Under the pieces are notes generated by a model. It saw nothing but the letters and a program-made list of their open reading frames with translations, had not been told where the DNA came from and made no database searches. 64,000 bases of DNA, from the NCBI GenBank assembly GCA_963732845.1, contig CAVTBE010000016.1:1-64000 (forward strand), written 5' to 3'. A program made the translations under genes and the position numbers. The first letter of the stretch is position 1. Each line of letters starts with the position of its first letter. This document shows positions 32,968-42,374 of this stretch, in pieces. The DNA comes from CAVSRC01 sp963732845. GTDB lineage: Bacteria > Pseudomonadota > Alphaproteobacteria > Rhizobiales > Kaistiaceae.

Positions 32968-33192
32968 TCAGCCGAACAGCAGGATCAGCGCGATCAGCAG
33001 CGAGAAGATGCCGAGCGCCTCGGTGATGGCGAAGCCGAAGATCAGGCGGCCGAACTGGCCGTCGGCGGCTGCCGGGTTGCGGATGGCGCCGGCCAGGTAG
33101 TTGCCGAAGATGTGGCCGAGGCCGATGCCGGCGCAGCCCATGCCGATGCACGCGATACCGGCGCCGATTGCCTTTGCTGCTGCAAGTTCCAT
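32968..33192 (-). CDS. atpE: F0F1 ATP synthase subunit c
   Basis: A 74-aa proteolipid with two membrane helices and a polar loop RNPAAADGQ. The proton-carrying acidic residue is E58 in the second helix (FAITEALGIFSLL). The glycine-rich first helix is typical. A Shine-Dalgarno-like AGGAGC lies upstream. Confidence 0.96.
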   Translation of the reverse strand: MELAAAKAIGAGIACIGMGCAGIGLGHIFGNYLAGAIRNPAAADGQFGRLIFGFAITEALGIFSLLIALILLFG

Positions 33193-33239
33193 GTCGAAGC
33201 TCCTGCTCAGAGATCTGTGGGTCGAAAAAAGATCAGCCG

Positions 33240-33986
33240 TCAGTGGCTGGGGTGAAGCGCGTCGTTCAGGTAGATGCTAGTCAGAATGGCGAAGACGTAA
33301 GCCTGCAACGCCGCCACGAGCAATTCCAGCGCGGTCAGCGCGACCGTGGCAGCCAGCGGCAAAAGCGCGCCGAACCAGCCGAGCACACCGAGCGAGCCGA
33401 GCGCCGTGACGAAGCCGGCGAACACCTTCAGCGTGATGTGGCCGGCCAGCATGTTGGCGAAAAGGCGGATCGACAGGCTGAGCGGCCGCGACAGGAACGA
33501 CAGAAACTCGATGACGACGATGAACGGCAGGATCGCCGCCGGTACGCCGCTCGGCACGAACAGCTTGAGGAAGCCCAGTTTGTGCCGCATGAAGCCGACC
33601 ACGATCACCATGAAGAACACGACCAGCGCCAGCGCCGCCGTGATGATGATGTGCGAGGTGATGGTGAAGAAATAGGGGAACATGCCCCACAGGTTGCCGA
33701 CCAGCACGAACATGAACGTCGTGAAGACGAAGGGGAAGAACTTCATCCCCTCGCTGCCGGCCGATTCGCGCAGCGTCTGCGCCATGAATTCGTATGTCAT
33801 CTCGGCCGCCGACTGCCAGCGCGACGGCACCAGGCCGCGTCCGCGCGTCGACAGGATCAGGAAGGCCGAGGCGCCGGCGACGGTCAGCACCATGAACAGC
33901 GCCGAATTGGTGAAGGACAGGTCAACCCCGCCGATTTCGATCGGGATGAGCTTCTGGATGTGAAACTGGTGGATCGGATCGTACAA
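33240..33986 (-). CDS. atpB: F0F1 ATP synthase subunit a
   Basis: A 248-aa membrane subunit that carries protons to and from the c ring. The essential arginine lies in SLSIRLFANMLAGHITL, with later conserved glutamate/glutamine helices (LELLVAALQAYVFAIL). The N-terminus DPIHQFHIQKLIPIEIGG is characteristic of alphaproteobacteria. It follows atpI by 12 bases. Confidence 0.96.
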   Translation of the reverse strand: MYDPIHQFHIQKLIPIEIGGVDLSFTNSALFMVLTVAGASAFLILSTRGRGLVPSRWQSAAEMTYEFMAQTLRESAGSEGMKFFPFVFTTFMFVLVGNLWGMFPYFFTITSHIIITAALALVVFFMVIVVGFMRHKLGFLKLFVPSGVPAAILPFIVVIEFLSFLSRPLSLSIRLFANMLAGHITLKVFAGFVTALGSLGVLGWFGALLPLAATVALTALELLVAALQAYVFAILTSIYLNDALHPSH

Positions 33987-33998
33987 GTCAGTCCCTCG

Positions 33999-34370
33999 TC
34001 ACCGCTTGCCGTCGAACAAATCGTCCGGCCCGGCCGGCCCCGGCTTCGCCAGGCCAGCTGACCTGAGGACGGTCAGGATTCCGGCAGCGAAACCCAGAAG
34101 CAAGAAAATTATCATCCCCCAGGGGCCGGTTCCGAACAGCCGGTCGACCCCCCATCCCAGTGCCGCGCCGAGGATAACCCCCGCCACGAAATCCGCGCCG
34201 AGCCGGAGAGCCAGGGCAAAGCCCGGATTCTCCGAGTTCTCCTCGGCATGTGCGGGCGCTTCACTCTTACCGCGCCGCCCACCCAGCTGACGATCGAGAT
34301 CGCGCAGCCGGCTGGACAATCCTGCCGGCCGGTCAGTCGACAGGTCCGGCTTGCCGTCCCCGTCGCCCAT
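33999..34370 (-). CDS. atpI: AtpI family ATP synthase assembly protein
   Basis: A 123-aa protein with a charged N-terminal half and two C-terminal membrane helices (about 62-80 and 89-108; DFVAGVILGAALGWGVDRLF). AtpI helps assembly of the c ring and may carry Mg2+. The ATG at 34370 has GAAGGAG upstream and begins the conserved lead; a longer frame exists but is poorly supported. It is the first gene of the operon and diverges from the DUF721 gene. Confidence 0.9.
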   Translation of the reverse strand: MGDGDGKPDLSTDRPAGLSSRLRDLDRQLGGRRGKSEAPAHAEENSENPGFALALRLGADFVAGVILGAALGWGVDRLFGTGPWGMIIFLLLGFAAGILTVLRSAGLAKPGPAGPDDLFDGKR

Positions 34371-34508
34371 TCGCCGCTCCTTCGCCTTGGCGATTAGTCC
34401 CGGCGCCCCCGAAAGCCGCGCGCACAATAGTTAGCGCCCTTGAGCGTGTCAAGGATAGGTCAGCACCGCTTATCTATTTGTAATATCGCTGCTTTTCGCC
34501 ACTGTCGG

Positions 34509-34560
34509 GCACGCCGCGGGCGGTGCGACAGGCGCCTTTCCATGGGCGCCCGCGGCGTGC
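34509..34560 (+). promoter_or_regulatory. long 5'-leader hairpin upstream of the DUF721 gene
   Basis: GCACGCCGCGGGCG (34509-34522) and its exact complement at 34547-34560 form a 14-bp stem around a 24-base loop that holds a smaller GGCGCC element. The GGA ribosome site and ATG (34574) follow within 13 bases. No T-run follows, so it is not a terminator on either strand. A role in translation or RNA stability is inferred. Confidence 0.5.
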
Positions 34561-34573
34561 GAAAAAGGACCCC

Positions 34574-35080
34574 ATGGCCGATTCCGACGAAAAGCGCCGC
34601 AGCCGGGGCGCGGTGCCGATCTCCGCGCTGGTCGGGCGCGTGATCAATCCGATCGCCCGCAAGCGCGGATTTGCCGCGGCCGACCTGATCGCAGCGTGGG
34701 CGGACGTGGTCGGCGCCGAGCTTGCCGAATGCACGCGGCCGGAGAAGATCGTGTGGCCGCGCGGCGAGGCCAATGCCGACCGGCCGGGCGTGCTGACACT
34801 CAGGGTGGAGGGCCCGCGGGCGGTAATCGTCCAGCACCAGCTCGACCAGATCGTCGAGCGGGTGAACGCCTTCTTCGGCTACGCCGCGGTCGGCCCGGTG
34901 CGCATCGTGCAGGCGCCGCTCGGGCGGACGCCCAAGCCGGCGCCAACGGGCGAGGAGCCGCTGGCGCCCGAGGCGGCGGCGCGGCTCGCCACGGCCATCG
35001 GCGGCGTCGACAACCAGCCCCTGCGCGAAGCCCTCGACAGGCTCGGCCGCGGCGTGCTCAAACGACACAAGCAAGCGTGA
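34574..35080 (+). CDS. DUF721 (DciA-like) protein
   Basis: A 168-aa protein with a DUF721 domain (about residues 13-105). It includes LIAAWADVVGAELAECTRPEKI, then LTLRVEGPRAVIVQHQLDQI. DUF721 proteins include DciA, which helps load the replicative helicase DnaB. Here the DUF is followed by a C-terminal extension with QAPLGR. The ATG at 34574 has AAGGA upstream. It precedes DsbA-like and SMC genes, a common arrangement in this order. Confidence 0.8.
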   Translation: MADSDEKRRSRGAVPISALVGRVINPIARKRGFAAADLIAAWADVVGAELAECTRPEKIVWPRGEANADRPGVLTLRVEGPRAVIVQHQLDQIVERVNAFFGYAAVGPVRIVQAPLGRTPKPAPTGEEPLAPEAAARLATAIGGVDNQPLREALDRLGRGVLKRHKQA

Positions 35081-35179
35081 TTGGACGCGGCGTCGAAACG
35101 CCGTAATTAGTCACGCGAATTTACCGCCCAAAATGGCGGTCCAGCGCCAGAATCCCCCTTTCCGCAAGGAACCGAAACA

Positions 35180-35863
35180 GTGAAGTGGAACTCCCGGCAA
35201 ATTCTCATTCTTGTGGCAGCCGTCGTGGTCATCGCCGCCGGCGTCGTCTTCTTCATCACCCGCAGCGGGCAGTCGAACGTCGATCTCGGCGCTGGCAGTG
35301 GCGGCGACAGCGGCGCCCCGACCGGGCCGACCCAGACGGAGCTGATGGTCGCCGGACCGCTCGGCGAGATCGCCGAGGGCGATCCCAAGGCGCCCAATAC
35401 CATCATCGAATACGCCTCGATGACCTGCTCGCACTGCGCCGACTTCCACAACACGGTCTATCGCGCGTTCAAGACGAAATATGTCGACAGCGGCAAGGTC
35501 TATTTCATCTTCCGCGAGTACCCGCTCGATCCGCTGGCGACCTCGGCGGCGATGCTGGCGCGCTGCGGCCCCAAGGACCGCGAATTTCCGATGATCGACC
35601 TCCTGTTCGACCAGCAGAACAACTGGGCCTTCGTCAAGGATCCCAAGACGGCGCTCATCAATCTGGTGAAACAGGCCGGAATCAGCGAAGCCGACTTCAA
35701 CGCCTGCTTGACGAATCAGAAGATACTAGACGGAGTGAACTGGGTGAAGGATCGCGCCTTCAAGCAGTTCGGGGTCGATGCGACACCCACGTTCTTCATC
35801 AACGGCGTTGAGCATCCCGGTGAGCAGACGCTTCAGGAACTCGACGCGATTCTCGGTGGCTAG
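35180..35863 (+). CDS. membrane-anchored DsbA-family thiol:disulfide oxidoreductase
   Basis: A 227-aa protein with an N-terminal signal anchor (about residues 7-26, QILILVAAVVVIAAGVVFF) and a Gly/Ser/Pro linker. The thioredoxin-like domain has the active site CSHC (C83, C86) in YASMTCSHCADFH and the cis-proline region GVDATPTFFINGVEH. It is the Thioredoxin_4/BdbD-like type, acting in the periplasm to form or isomerise disulfides. The GTG at 35180 begins a natural signal sequence. It sits between DUF721 and smc. Confidence 0.9.
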   Translation: MKWNSRQILILVAAVVVIAAGVVFFITRSGQSNVDLGAGSGGDSGAPTGPTQTELMVAGPLGEIAEGDPKAPNTIIEYASMTCSHCADFHNTVYRAFKTKYVDSGKVYFIFREYPLDPLATSAAMLARCGPKDREFPMIDLLFDQQNNWAFVKDPKTALINLVKQAGISEADFNACLTNQKILDGVNWVKDRAFKQFGVDATPTFFINGVEHPGEQTLQELDAILGG

Positions 35864-35923
35864 CCGGGACATAGGCTTTCGGGCGGTGTCCCCGGGGTGC
35901 CGCCCGAAAACGGGAGCTGACGT

Positions 35924-38900
35924 TTGAAGTTCACGCGACTGCGTGTCCTCGGGTTCAAGTCGTTCGTCGAAGCGACCGAATTCCCCATCGAGCCGGGCCT
36001 GACCGGCGTTGTCGGGCCGAACGGCTGCGGCAAGTCCAATCTGGTCGAGGCGCTGCGCTGGGTGATGGGCGAAAGCTCGTACAAGGCCATGCGCGCCTCG
36101 GGCATGGACGACGTCATCTTCCAGGGCAGCGGCAACCGTCCGGCGCGCAACACGGCGGAAGTGTCGCTGGCCGTCGACAACGCCGACCATGTGGCGCCGG
36201 CGGCCTTCAACGAGGCCGATGCGCTCGAAGTGACGCGGCGCATCGAGCGCGAGGCGGGATCGATCTATCGCATCAACGGGCGCGACGTGCGCGCCCGAGA
36301 CGTGCAGCTTCTGTTCGCCGATGCCTCGACCGGCGCCCATTCGCCGGCGATCGTCGGCCAGGGCAAGATCGGCGAGCTGATCGCCGCCAAGCCCGTCGAC
36401 CGCCGCGCGCTGCTGGAAGAGGCGGCGGGCATTGCCGGCCTGCACAATCGCCGCCACGAGGCGGAGCTCAGGCTGCGCGGCGCCGAACAGAACCTCTCCC
36501 GCCTCGACGACGTGATCGGCGAGATCGAGCAGCAGCTCGACGGGCTCAAGCGCCAGGCGCGCCAGGCAATACGCTACCGCAACCTGTCGGGCGAAATCCG
36601 CCGGGCCGAGGCGACGGTGCTGCATCTGCGCGCGCTCGCCGCCGGCGAGGCGCTCGGCGAAGCCGAGACGGCACTCGCCACGGCAACCGCACAGGCCAAC
36701 GAACGCGCCAGCGAACAGGCGGAAGCCGCCAAGAACCAGGCTGTCGCCGCGGCGAGCCTGCCGGACCTCCGCGACGCCTCGGCGCGTGCCGCGGCCGCCG
36801 CGCAGCGCATCACGCTGGCCGCGGAAGCGCTCAATGCCGAGGAAGGGCGCATCAAGAACCGGCTCGCCGAACTCGACCGCCGCCTCGCCCAGCTTGCCGA
36901 CGACATCGCCCGCGAGGAGCGCATGGTCGCCGACAACAGCGCCATCATCGCCCGGCTGAACGAGGAGGAGCAGGAGCTCGAAGCCGCCAACGCGGCGATG
37001 AACGAGCGCCAGGCGACCGCCGCCAGCCGCCGCCGTTCGGCCGAGGTCGCGGTCGGCGAGAGCGAGCGTGAGCTTGCCGAGCTGACCCGGCAGCATGCCG
37101 AGGTGACCGCCGCGCGCAGCCAGTATGAGCGCGCCGCGCGCGAGGCCACCGAGCGGGCGGCGAAGCTCCGCGGCGAAATCGACAAGGTGCGCGGCGAGAT
37201 CGCCGCGCTCGACGACTCCGGCGACGCGACGATCGTCGCCGAGCGGTGGCAGGCTGCGGAAACCGCCGAGAACGCGACACGCACCGCCGAAGCGGCCGCC
37301 AATGCGGCCGAGCAGTGTGTGGCGGCGGCGCGCGAGGCACGCACCAGCGCCCGCGAGCAGCTGACGGAAGCCGACCATGCGCTGAGCAAGCTCGAGACCG
37401 AAGCGGCGACGCTGGCCGCGATCCTCGCGTCACAAGCGCCGGCCGGCCATGCGCCGGTGATCGATTCGGTGACCGTCGACGGCGGATTCGAAGCGGCGCT
37501 GGGGGCTGCCTTCGGCGACGATCTCGACGCCGCGATCGACGAAGATGCGCCGGCTCGCTGGCGCCAGATCGACGCCACGGCCGAAGACGGGGCGCTGCCC
37601 GAGGGCATCGGATCGCTCACCGCCCATGTGCGGGCGCCGGCCGTGCTGGCCCGCCGCCTTGCGCTGACGGGCCTGATCGAACGCGCCGACGGAGCGCGCC
37701 TGCAGACGATGCTGCGACCCGGCCAGCGCCTGGTCAGCCGCGAAGGCGACCTGTGGCGCTGGGACGGCTATGTCGCCGCGGCCGACGCGCCGCGCGCCGC
37801 CGCCCAGAGGCTGGCGAGCCGCAACCGTCTTGCCGAGTTGGACGCCGAGATGGCGCCTGCGAAAGCGACGGTCGACGCCGGACGGGCGGCGCTGGAACGG
37901 GCCGAGGCGGACCTCAGCCAAGCGACCGAAGGGGAGCAGCTGGCGCGCGCGGCTCTGCGTGGTGCCCGCACGGCGCTCGACAATGCCCGCCGGGCGCTGA
38001 CCGAGGCCGAGCGCGAAGAAAGCCGCATCGCCGCCAAGCGCAGCGGCCTCGACGAGGCGCTGGCGCGGCTGACGGCGAACCTCTCCGAAACCGAGACGGG
38101 GGAAGCGCAGGCCCGCGCCGGCCTGGCCGAGGCGGCCGACCCGCAGGCGCTGGCCGACGCCCTCGCCGTCCAGCGCGAGAAGGTCAACGAGGACCGCGCC
38201 GTCCTGGCGGAAGCCCGCGCGGCAGTGGAAAGCCTGACGCGCGAAGCCGAGTTGCGGACCGGGCGGCTGGCGGCAATCGCCGTGGAGCGGCAGAACTGGC
38301 ACGAGCGGGCGGCCAACGCCGGCAACCAGATCGCGACGCTGACCGCGCGCCGCGGCGAGACCGCGACCGAGCGCGAGACGCTGTCGGCCGAACCGGCGCG
38401 CATCGAGGAGAAGCGCAAGGCGCTGCTGTCGGAAGCATCGGCGGCGGAGACGGCGCGCGGCAAAGCGGCGGACGCGCTCGCCACCGGCGAGGCCGTGCTG
38501 GCGGAAGCCGACCGAATTGCGCGCGCGGCGCTCGATGCGCTGGCCGAGGCCCGCGAGCAGCGCGGCCGCGCCGAGGAGCGCGTGGTGGCGGCGCGCGAGC
38601 GGGTCGCCGAAGTCGCCGAGCGCATTTTGGAGACGCTGAACTGCACCGCGGTGGAGGTCTTTGCCGAGACCGGCCTCAAGCCGGACGCCCCACTGCCGGC
38701 GCTGGCCGATACCGAAGCGCGGCTGGAGCGCTATCGCAACGAGCGCGAGCGGCTTGGCGCGGTCAACCTGCGCGCCGAGGCGGAGGCGGCGGAACTCGCC
38801 GAGCGGCGCGATGCGCTGACCGGCGAGCGCGACGACCTGATCGCCGCCATCCACCGCCTGCGCCAGGGCATTTCCGGCCTCAACCGCGAGGGACGCGAGC

Positions 38901-39379
38901 GGCTGATGGCGGCCTTCGACACGGTGAACGAGCACTTCAAGCGCCTGTTCACCCATCTCTTCGGCGGCGGCACGGCCGAGTTGCAGCTCACCGATTCCGA
39001 CGACCCGCTGGAGGCGGGGCTGGAGATCGTGGCGCGGCCGCCGGGCAAGAAGCCGCAGATCATGACGCTGCTCTCCGGCGGCGAGCAGGCGCTGACGGCA
39101 CTGTCGCTGATCTTCGCCGTGTTCCTGACCAACCCGGCCCCGATCTGCGTGCTCGACGAGGTGGACGCGCCGCTCGACGACGCCAATGTCGTGCGCTTCT
39201 GCAACCTCTTGGAAGAGATGGCGCGCTCGACCGATACGCGCTTCATCACCGTCACCCACAACCCGATCACCATGGCGCGCATGAACCGGCTGTTCGGCGT
39301 CACCATGGCCGAGCGTGGCGTCTCGCAACTCGTCTCCGTCGACCTGGAGACGGCCGAGAGCTTCCGCGAGGCGGTGTAG
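35924..39379 (+). CDS. smc: chromosome segregation protein SMC
   Basis: A 1,151-aa SMC ATPase. The Walker A GPNGCGKSN is at 31-39. Two long Ala/Glu/Arg coiled coils flank a hinge near residues 505-620 (PVIDSVTVDGGFEAALGAAF). The signature LLSGGEQALTALSLIF is near 1048 and Walker B VLDEVDAPLDD near 1074. Dimers form rings that compact and segregate the chromosome with ScpA/ScpB, which are not in this window. The start is a TTG at 35924 with a GGGAG upstream. The coding strand is unusually Ala-rich, so other frames are also open for long distances. Confidence 0.96.
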   Translation: MKFTRLRVLGFKSFVEATEFPIEPGLTGVVGPNGCGKSNLVEALRWVMGESSYKAMRASGMDDVIFQGSGNRPARNTAEVSLAVDNADHVAPAAFNEADALEVTRRIEREAGSIYRINGRDVRARDVQLLFADASTGAHSPAIVGQGKIGELIAAKPVDRRALLEEAAGIAGLHNRRHEAELRLRGAEQNLSRLDDVIGEIEQQLDGLKRQARQAIRYRNLSGEIRRAEATVLHLRALAAGEALGEAETALATATAQANERASEQAEAAKNQAVAAASLPDLRDASARAAAAAQRITLAAEALNAEEGRIKNRLAELDRRLAQLADDIAREERMVADNSAIIARLNEEEQELEAANAAMNERQATAASRRRSAEVAVGESERELAELTRQHAEVTAARSQYERAAREATERAAKLRGEIDKVRGEIAALDDSGDATIVAERWQAAETAENATRTAEAAANAAEQCVAAAREARTSAREQLTEADHALSKLETEAATLAAILASQAPAGHAPVIDSVTVDGGFEAALGAAFGDDLDAAIDEDAPARWRQIDATAEDGALPEGIGSLTAHVRAPAVLARRLALTGLIERADGARLQTMLRPGQRLVSREGDLWRWDGYVAAADAPRAAAQRLASRNRLAELDAEMAPAKATVDAGRAALERAEADLSQATEGEQLARAALRGARTALDNARRALTEAEREESRIAAKRSGLDEALARLTANLSETETGEAQARAGLAEAADPQALADALAVQREKVNEDRAVLAEARAAVESLTREAELRTGRLAAIAVERQNWHERAANAGNQIATLTARRGETATERETLSAEPARIEEKRKALLSEASAAETARGKAADALATGEAVLAEADRIARAALDALAEAREQRGRAEERVVAARERVAEVAERILETLNCTAVEVFAETGLKPDAPLPALADTEARLERYRNERERLGAVNLRAEAEAAELAERRDALTGERDDLIAAIHRLRQGISGLNREGRERLMAAFDTVNEHFKRLFTHLFGGGTAELQLTDSDDPLEAGLEIVARPPGKKPQIMTLLSGGEQALTALSLIFAVFLTNPAPICVLDEVDAPLDDANVVRFCNLLEEMARSTDTRFITVTHNPITMARMNRLFGVTMAERGVSQLVSVDLETAESFREAV

Positions 39380-39434
39380 GGCGATCTCGGCTCTCTGCGT
39401 CGTCCCCCCCTCCCGCACCGGGGCACCCCTCTCG

Positions 39435-39478
39435 CGGATTTCCAAAACCGGTTTGCCCATGCAAACAGGGGAAATCCG
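39435..39478. repeat. nested inverted repeat downstream of smc
   Basis: CGGATTTCC pairs with GGAAATCCG, enclosing GTTTGC-CCAT-GCAAAC. A further GAGGTG/CACCTC pair follows at about 39497-39514. The region 39380-39678 between smc and the ABC-F gene otherwise holds no gene except the possible leader ORF listed next. It is rich in G/C runs and resembles dispersed intergenic repeats of this order. Confidence 0.6.
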
Positions 39479-39617
39479 AGCTGCCCTTCAAGGGGGAGGT
39501 GGGGACACCTCGGATGCCAAGACAGACTGAAGGCTCGGCCGGCTTGAAGCCCTTGCATTTCTCAGGCGCCTGCTCCATCTGGGCAGGCACACGGCGAGCG
39601 CACGACAGGAGAGACCG

Positions 39618-39737
39618 ATGGACAAGACCGCGACGATTGCCTTCGCCCGCGTCCCTTCGTTCGCTTCGGTCTCTTGCCATGCCCTCCCCTGCCGCGCCCA
39701 TCGTCGCGCTTACCGGCGTCACGCTGACAACGCCTGA
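39618..39737 (+). other. possible leader ORF and attenuator-like hairpin at the ABC-F gene
   Basis: An ATG at 39618 has AGGAGAG eight bases upstream and opens a 39-codon frame (starts MDKTATIAFARV) that overlaps the ABC-F start in another frame. AGAGACCG at 39609-39616, over its ribosome site, pairs exactly with CGGTCTCT at 39668-39675, just before the ABC-F ATG, which lacks its own Shine-Dalgarno sequence. ABC-F genes are often controlled through leader peptides, so translational attenuation is plausible but unproven. Confidence 0.3.
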
Positions 39738-41289
39738 CGGCCGACCGCTTCTCGAAAACCTCGATCTCGTCTTCGGCGCCGACCGCACCGGCCTGGTCGG
39801 CCGCAACGGCATCGGCAAGTCGACGCTGCTGCGCGTGATCGCCGGTGTGGCCGAGGCGCATGCTGGCGCGGTCGAGCGCACCGGCCGCGTCGCCATGCTG
39901 CGCCAGACGGTCCAGGCCGACGACGACGAGACACTCGCCGATCTCCTCGGCGTCCGTTCTGCCCTTGCGCGCTTCCACCGTCTGGAGGCCGGCCGGGGCT
40001 CGCTCGCCGACGCAGCGGAAGCGGACTGGACGCTCGAACCGCGGCTCGAAGCCGCCTTGTCTGAAGTCGGCCTCGCTGGTGTTGCGCCGGAACGGCCGCT
40101 CGCCGCGCTCTCCGGTGGCCAGCGCACGCGCGCCGCGCTTGCCGCCCTGCTCATCGCCGAGCCGGACCTCATCCTGCTCGACGAGCCGACCAACAATCTC
40201 GACGCCGACGGGCGCGCAGCGATCGCCCGTGTGCTTGCCGGCTGGAAGAAGGGCGCCATCGTGGTGAGCCACGACCGCACGCTGCTTCGCGCGATGGACC
40301 GCATCGTCGAGCTGTCGAGCCTCGGTGCGCGCATCTATGGCGGCGGCTACGACCTCTACGCCGCGCGCAAGCAGGAGGAACGCGCCGCGGCGGAGCGCGG
40401 CCTCCTCGTCGCCAGGCGCGCGGCAAGCACCATCGAGCGGCGTATCCAGACGGCGCGTGAGCGCAAGGCGCAACGCGATGCGCAGGGCGCGCGCAATCGC
40501 GCCAAAGGCGACGCTCCGAAGATGCTGCTCGACGCCCAGAAGGAGCGCAGCCAGAAGACCGCGGGCGGCGCCAGCGCGCTGGCCGACCGGCAACGCACGG
40601 CTGCGGCCGAGGCCCTGTCGGAGGCAGAAGCGGCGGTGGAACGCGTCCGCCGCCTGTCGGTGAAGCTGCCGTCGACCGGGCTGCCGGCGGGGCGCACGGT
40701 GCTCACCTTCTCCGGCGTCGGCTTCGCCCATCCCGGCGGTGCGCCGCTCTTTGCCGGCGTCGACTTCACCATGACCGGGCCGGAGCGCGTGGCGCTCACC
40801 GGCCCGAACGGCACCGGCAAGTCCACCTTCCTGAAGCTCGCCAGCGGCGCGACGGAGCCGACATCCGGCTCGGTGCTGAGGCCGGTCGCTGCGGTCGTGC
40901 TCGACCAGAACGTCGCGATCCTCGATGCGCAGGCGACCATCCTCGACAATTTCCGCCGGCTCGATCCGGTGGCAACGCCCAACCAGGCCCATGCGGCGCT
41001 GGCCCGCTTCCTCTTCCGCAACGCGGACGCGCTGAAGCCGGTCGGTGCGCTCTCCGGCGGCGAAGTGCTGCGCGCCGGGCTTGCCTGTACGCTCGGCGGC
41101 AGCCACCCGCCCCAGATTCTCATGCTGGACGAACCGACCAACCATCTCGATCTCGATTCGATCGCGGCGATCGAGGCGGCGCTCGCCGATTTCGACGGCG
41201 CGCTGCTGGTGGCCAGCCATGACGAGGATTTCCTCGCCGCCATCGGCATCGAACGGCGGCTTGCCTTTCCGCTGACCGAGGGCGCATGA
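39679..41289 (+). CDS. ABC-F family ATP-binding protein
   Basis: A 536-aa protein with two ABC ATPase domains and no membrane segment. Domain 1 has GRNGIGKST (41-49), LSGGQRTRAALA and LILLDEPTNNLD; domain 2 has GPNGTGKST, LSGGEVLRAGLA and ILMLDEPTNHLD. A charged helical linker (about 225-320, RAASTIERRIQTARERKAQ) joins them. ABC-F proteins act on the ribosome, either as translation factors or by antibiotic protection; which applies here is unclear. The stop overlaps the mutY start by four bases (ATGA). Confidence 0.9.
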   Translation: MPSPAAPIVALTGVTLTTPDGRPLLENLDLVFGADRTGLVGRNGIGKSTLLRVIAGVAEAHAGAVERTGRVAMLRQTVQADDDETLADLLGVRSALARFHRLEAGRGSLADAAEADWTLEPRLEAALSEVGLAGVAPERPLAALSGGQRTRAALAALLIAEPDLILLDEPTNNLDADGRAAIARVLAGWKKGAIVVSHDRTLLRAMDRIVELSSLGARIYGGGYDLYAARKQEERAAAERGLLVARRAASTIERRIQTARERKAQRDAQGARNRAKGDAPKMLLDAQKERSQKTAGGASALADRQRTAAAEALSEAEAAVERVRRLSVKLPSTGLPAGRTVLTFSGVGFAHPGGAPLFAGVDFTMTGPERVALTGPNGTGKSTFLKLASGATEPTSGSVLRPVAAVVLDQNVAILDAQATILDNFRRLDPVATPNQAHAALARFLFRNADALKPVGALSGGEVLRAGLACTLGGSHPPQILMLDEPTNHLDLDSIAAIEAALADFDGALLVASHDEDFLAAIGIERRLAFPLTEGA

Positions 41290-42374
41290 CCGCCGCGCGT
41301 GCCCTCCTCGCCTGGTACGACCGCCACGCCCGCAAACTGCCCTGGCGGGTCGGGCCGAAGGAGCGGGCGCGCGGGGTGAAGCCCGATCCCTATCGCGTGT
41401 GGCTCTCCGAGATCATGCTGCAGCAGACCACGGTCACGGCGGTGAAGCCCTATTTCGACGCCTTCCTGGCGCGCTGGCCGGATGTGGCGGCGCTTGCCGC
41501 CGCGCCGCGCGAGGAGGTGCTGAAGGCGTGGGCCGGGCTCGGCTACTACGCCCGCGCCCGCAACCTGCATGCCTGCGCTGAAGCGATCGCGCGCGACCAC
41601 GGCGGCCGTTTCCCGACGACGGCGGCGGGGCTGAAGGCGCTGCCCGGCATCGGCGACTATACGGCGGCGGCGATCGCGGCGATCGCCTTCGACGAGGCCG
41701 TCGCGGTGGTCGACGGCAATATCGAGCGGGTGATCGCGCGGCTCTTCGCCATCGACACGCCGCTGCCCGCCGCCAAGAAGGACATCCGCGCCCGCCAGCA
41801 GGAGATGACGCCCGAGCAACGTGCCGGCGACTATGCCCAGGCGATGATGGACCTGGGTGCGGCGATCTGCACGCCGAAGCGGCCAGCCTGCGCGCTCTGC
41901 CCGCTCATCGAGCCATGCGTTGCGCATGCGCACGGCTCGGAGGAACGCTATCCGGTGAAGGTGGAGAAGACCGTCCGCCCGACGCGGACCGGTGCCGCCT
42001 TTGTCGCCGTTCGCGACGACGACGCGGTGCTCCTCCGGCGGCGGCCGGACAAGGGATTGCTGGGCGGCATGACGGAAGTCCCCGGAACCGATTGGGTGAA
42101 TCGGGCCAGCGACTTCAATCCGGCCGCTCATGCTCCGATTCAGGCGGACTGGCGTTCCCTGCCCGGCACGGTCGTGCATGTGTTCACGCATTTCAGGCTG
42201 GAACTGAACGTGTATTGCGCGCGCGTCGGGGCGATGGAACAAGCGCCGCCGGGCTGCTGGTGGGCGCCGGCGGAGACGCTGGCCAGCGAGGCGCTGCCGA
42301 GCGTGATGAAGAAGGTCATCGAGGCGGCGCTGCCTGGCGCGACGCGTCGGACAAAGGACGGACAGGCACGGTGA
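41286..42374 (+). CDS. mutY: A/G-specific adenine glycosylase
   Basis: A 362-aa MutY that removes adenine mispaired with 8-oxoguanine. The catalytic glutamate is E42 in SEIMLQQTTV, the HhH motif LPGIGDYTAAAI is at 119-130, and the catalytic aspartate is D143 in VVDGN. Four cysteines (195, 202, 205, 211) in C-X6-C-X2-C-X5-C hold the [4Fe-4S] cluster. A NUDIX-like C-terminal domain begins near 235. The start overlaps the ABC-F stop, so the DNA repair gene is coupled to it. Confidence 0.96.
   Translation: MTAARALLAWYDRHARKLPWRVGPKERARGVKPDPYRVWLSEIMLQQTTVTAVKPYFDAFLARWPDVAALAAAPREEVLKAWAGLGYYARARNLHACAEAIARDHGGRFPTTAAGLKALPGIGDYTAAAIAAIAFDEAVAVVDGNIERVIARLFAIDTPLPAAKKDIRARQQEMTPEQRAGDYAQAMMDLGAAICTPKRPACALCPLIEPCVAHAHGSEERYPVKVEKTVRPTRTGAAFVAVRDDDAVLLRRRPDKGLLGGMTEVPGTDWVNRASDFNPAAHAPIQADWRSLPGTVVHVFTHFRLELNVYCARVGAMEQAPPGCWWAPAETLASEALPSVMKKVIEAALPGATRRTKDGQAR

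Noticed and set aside
34509..34560. The hairpin before DUF721 as an intrinsic terminator
   Set aside because: No T-run follows on either strand, and its right arm lies directly before a ribosome site.
37430..39460. A 676-codon antisense frame and a long sense frame inside smc
   Set aside because: Both follow from the Ala/Glu/Arg-rich coiled-coil sequence with high GC at third positions; the SMC frame has all catalytic motifs.
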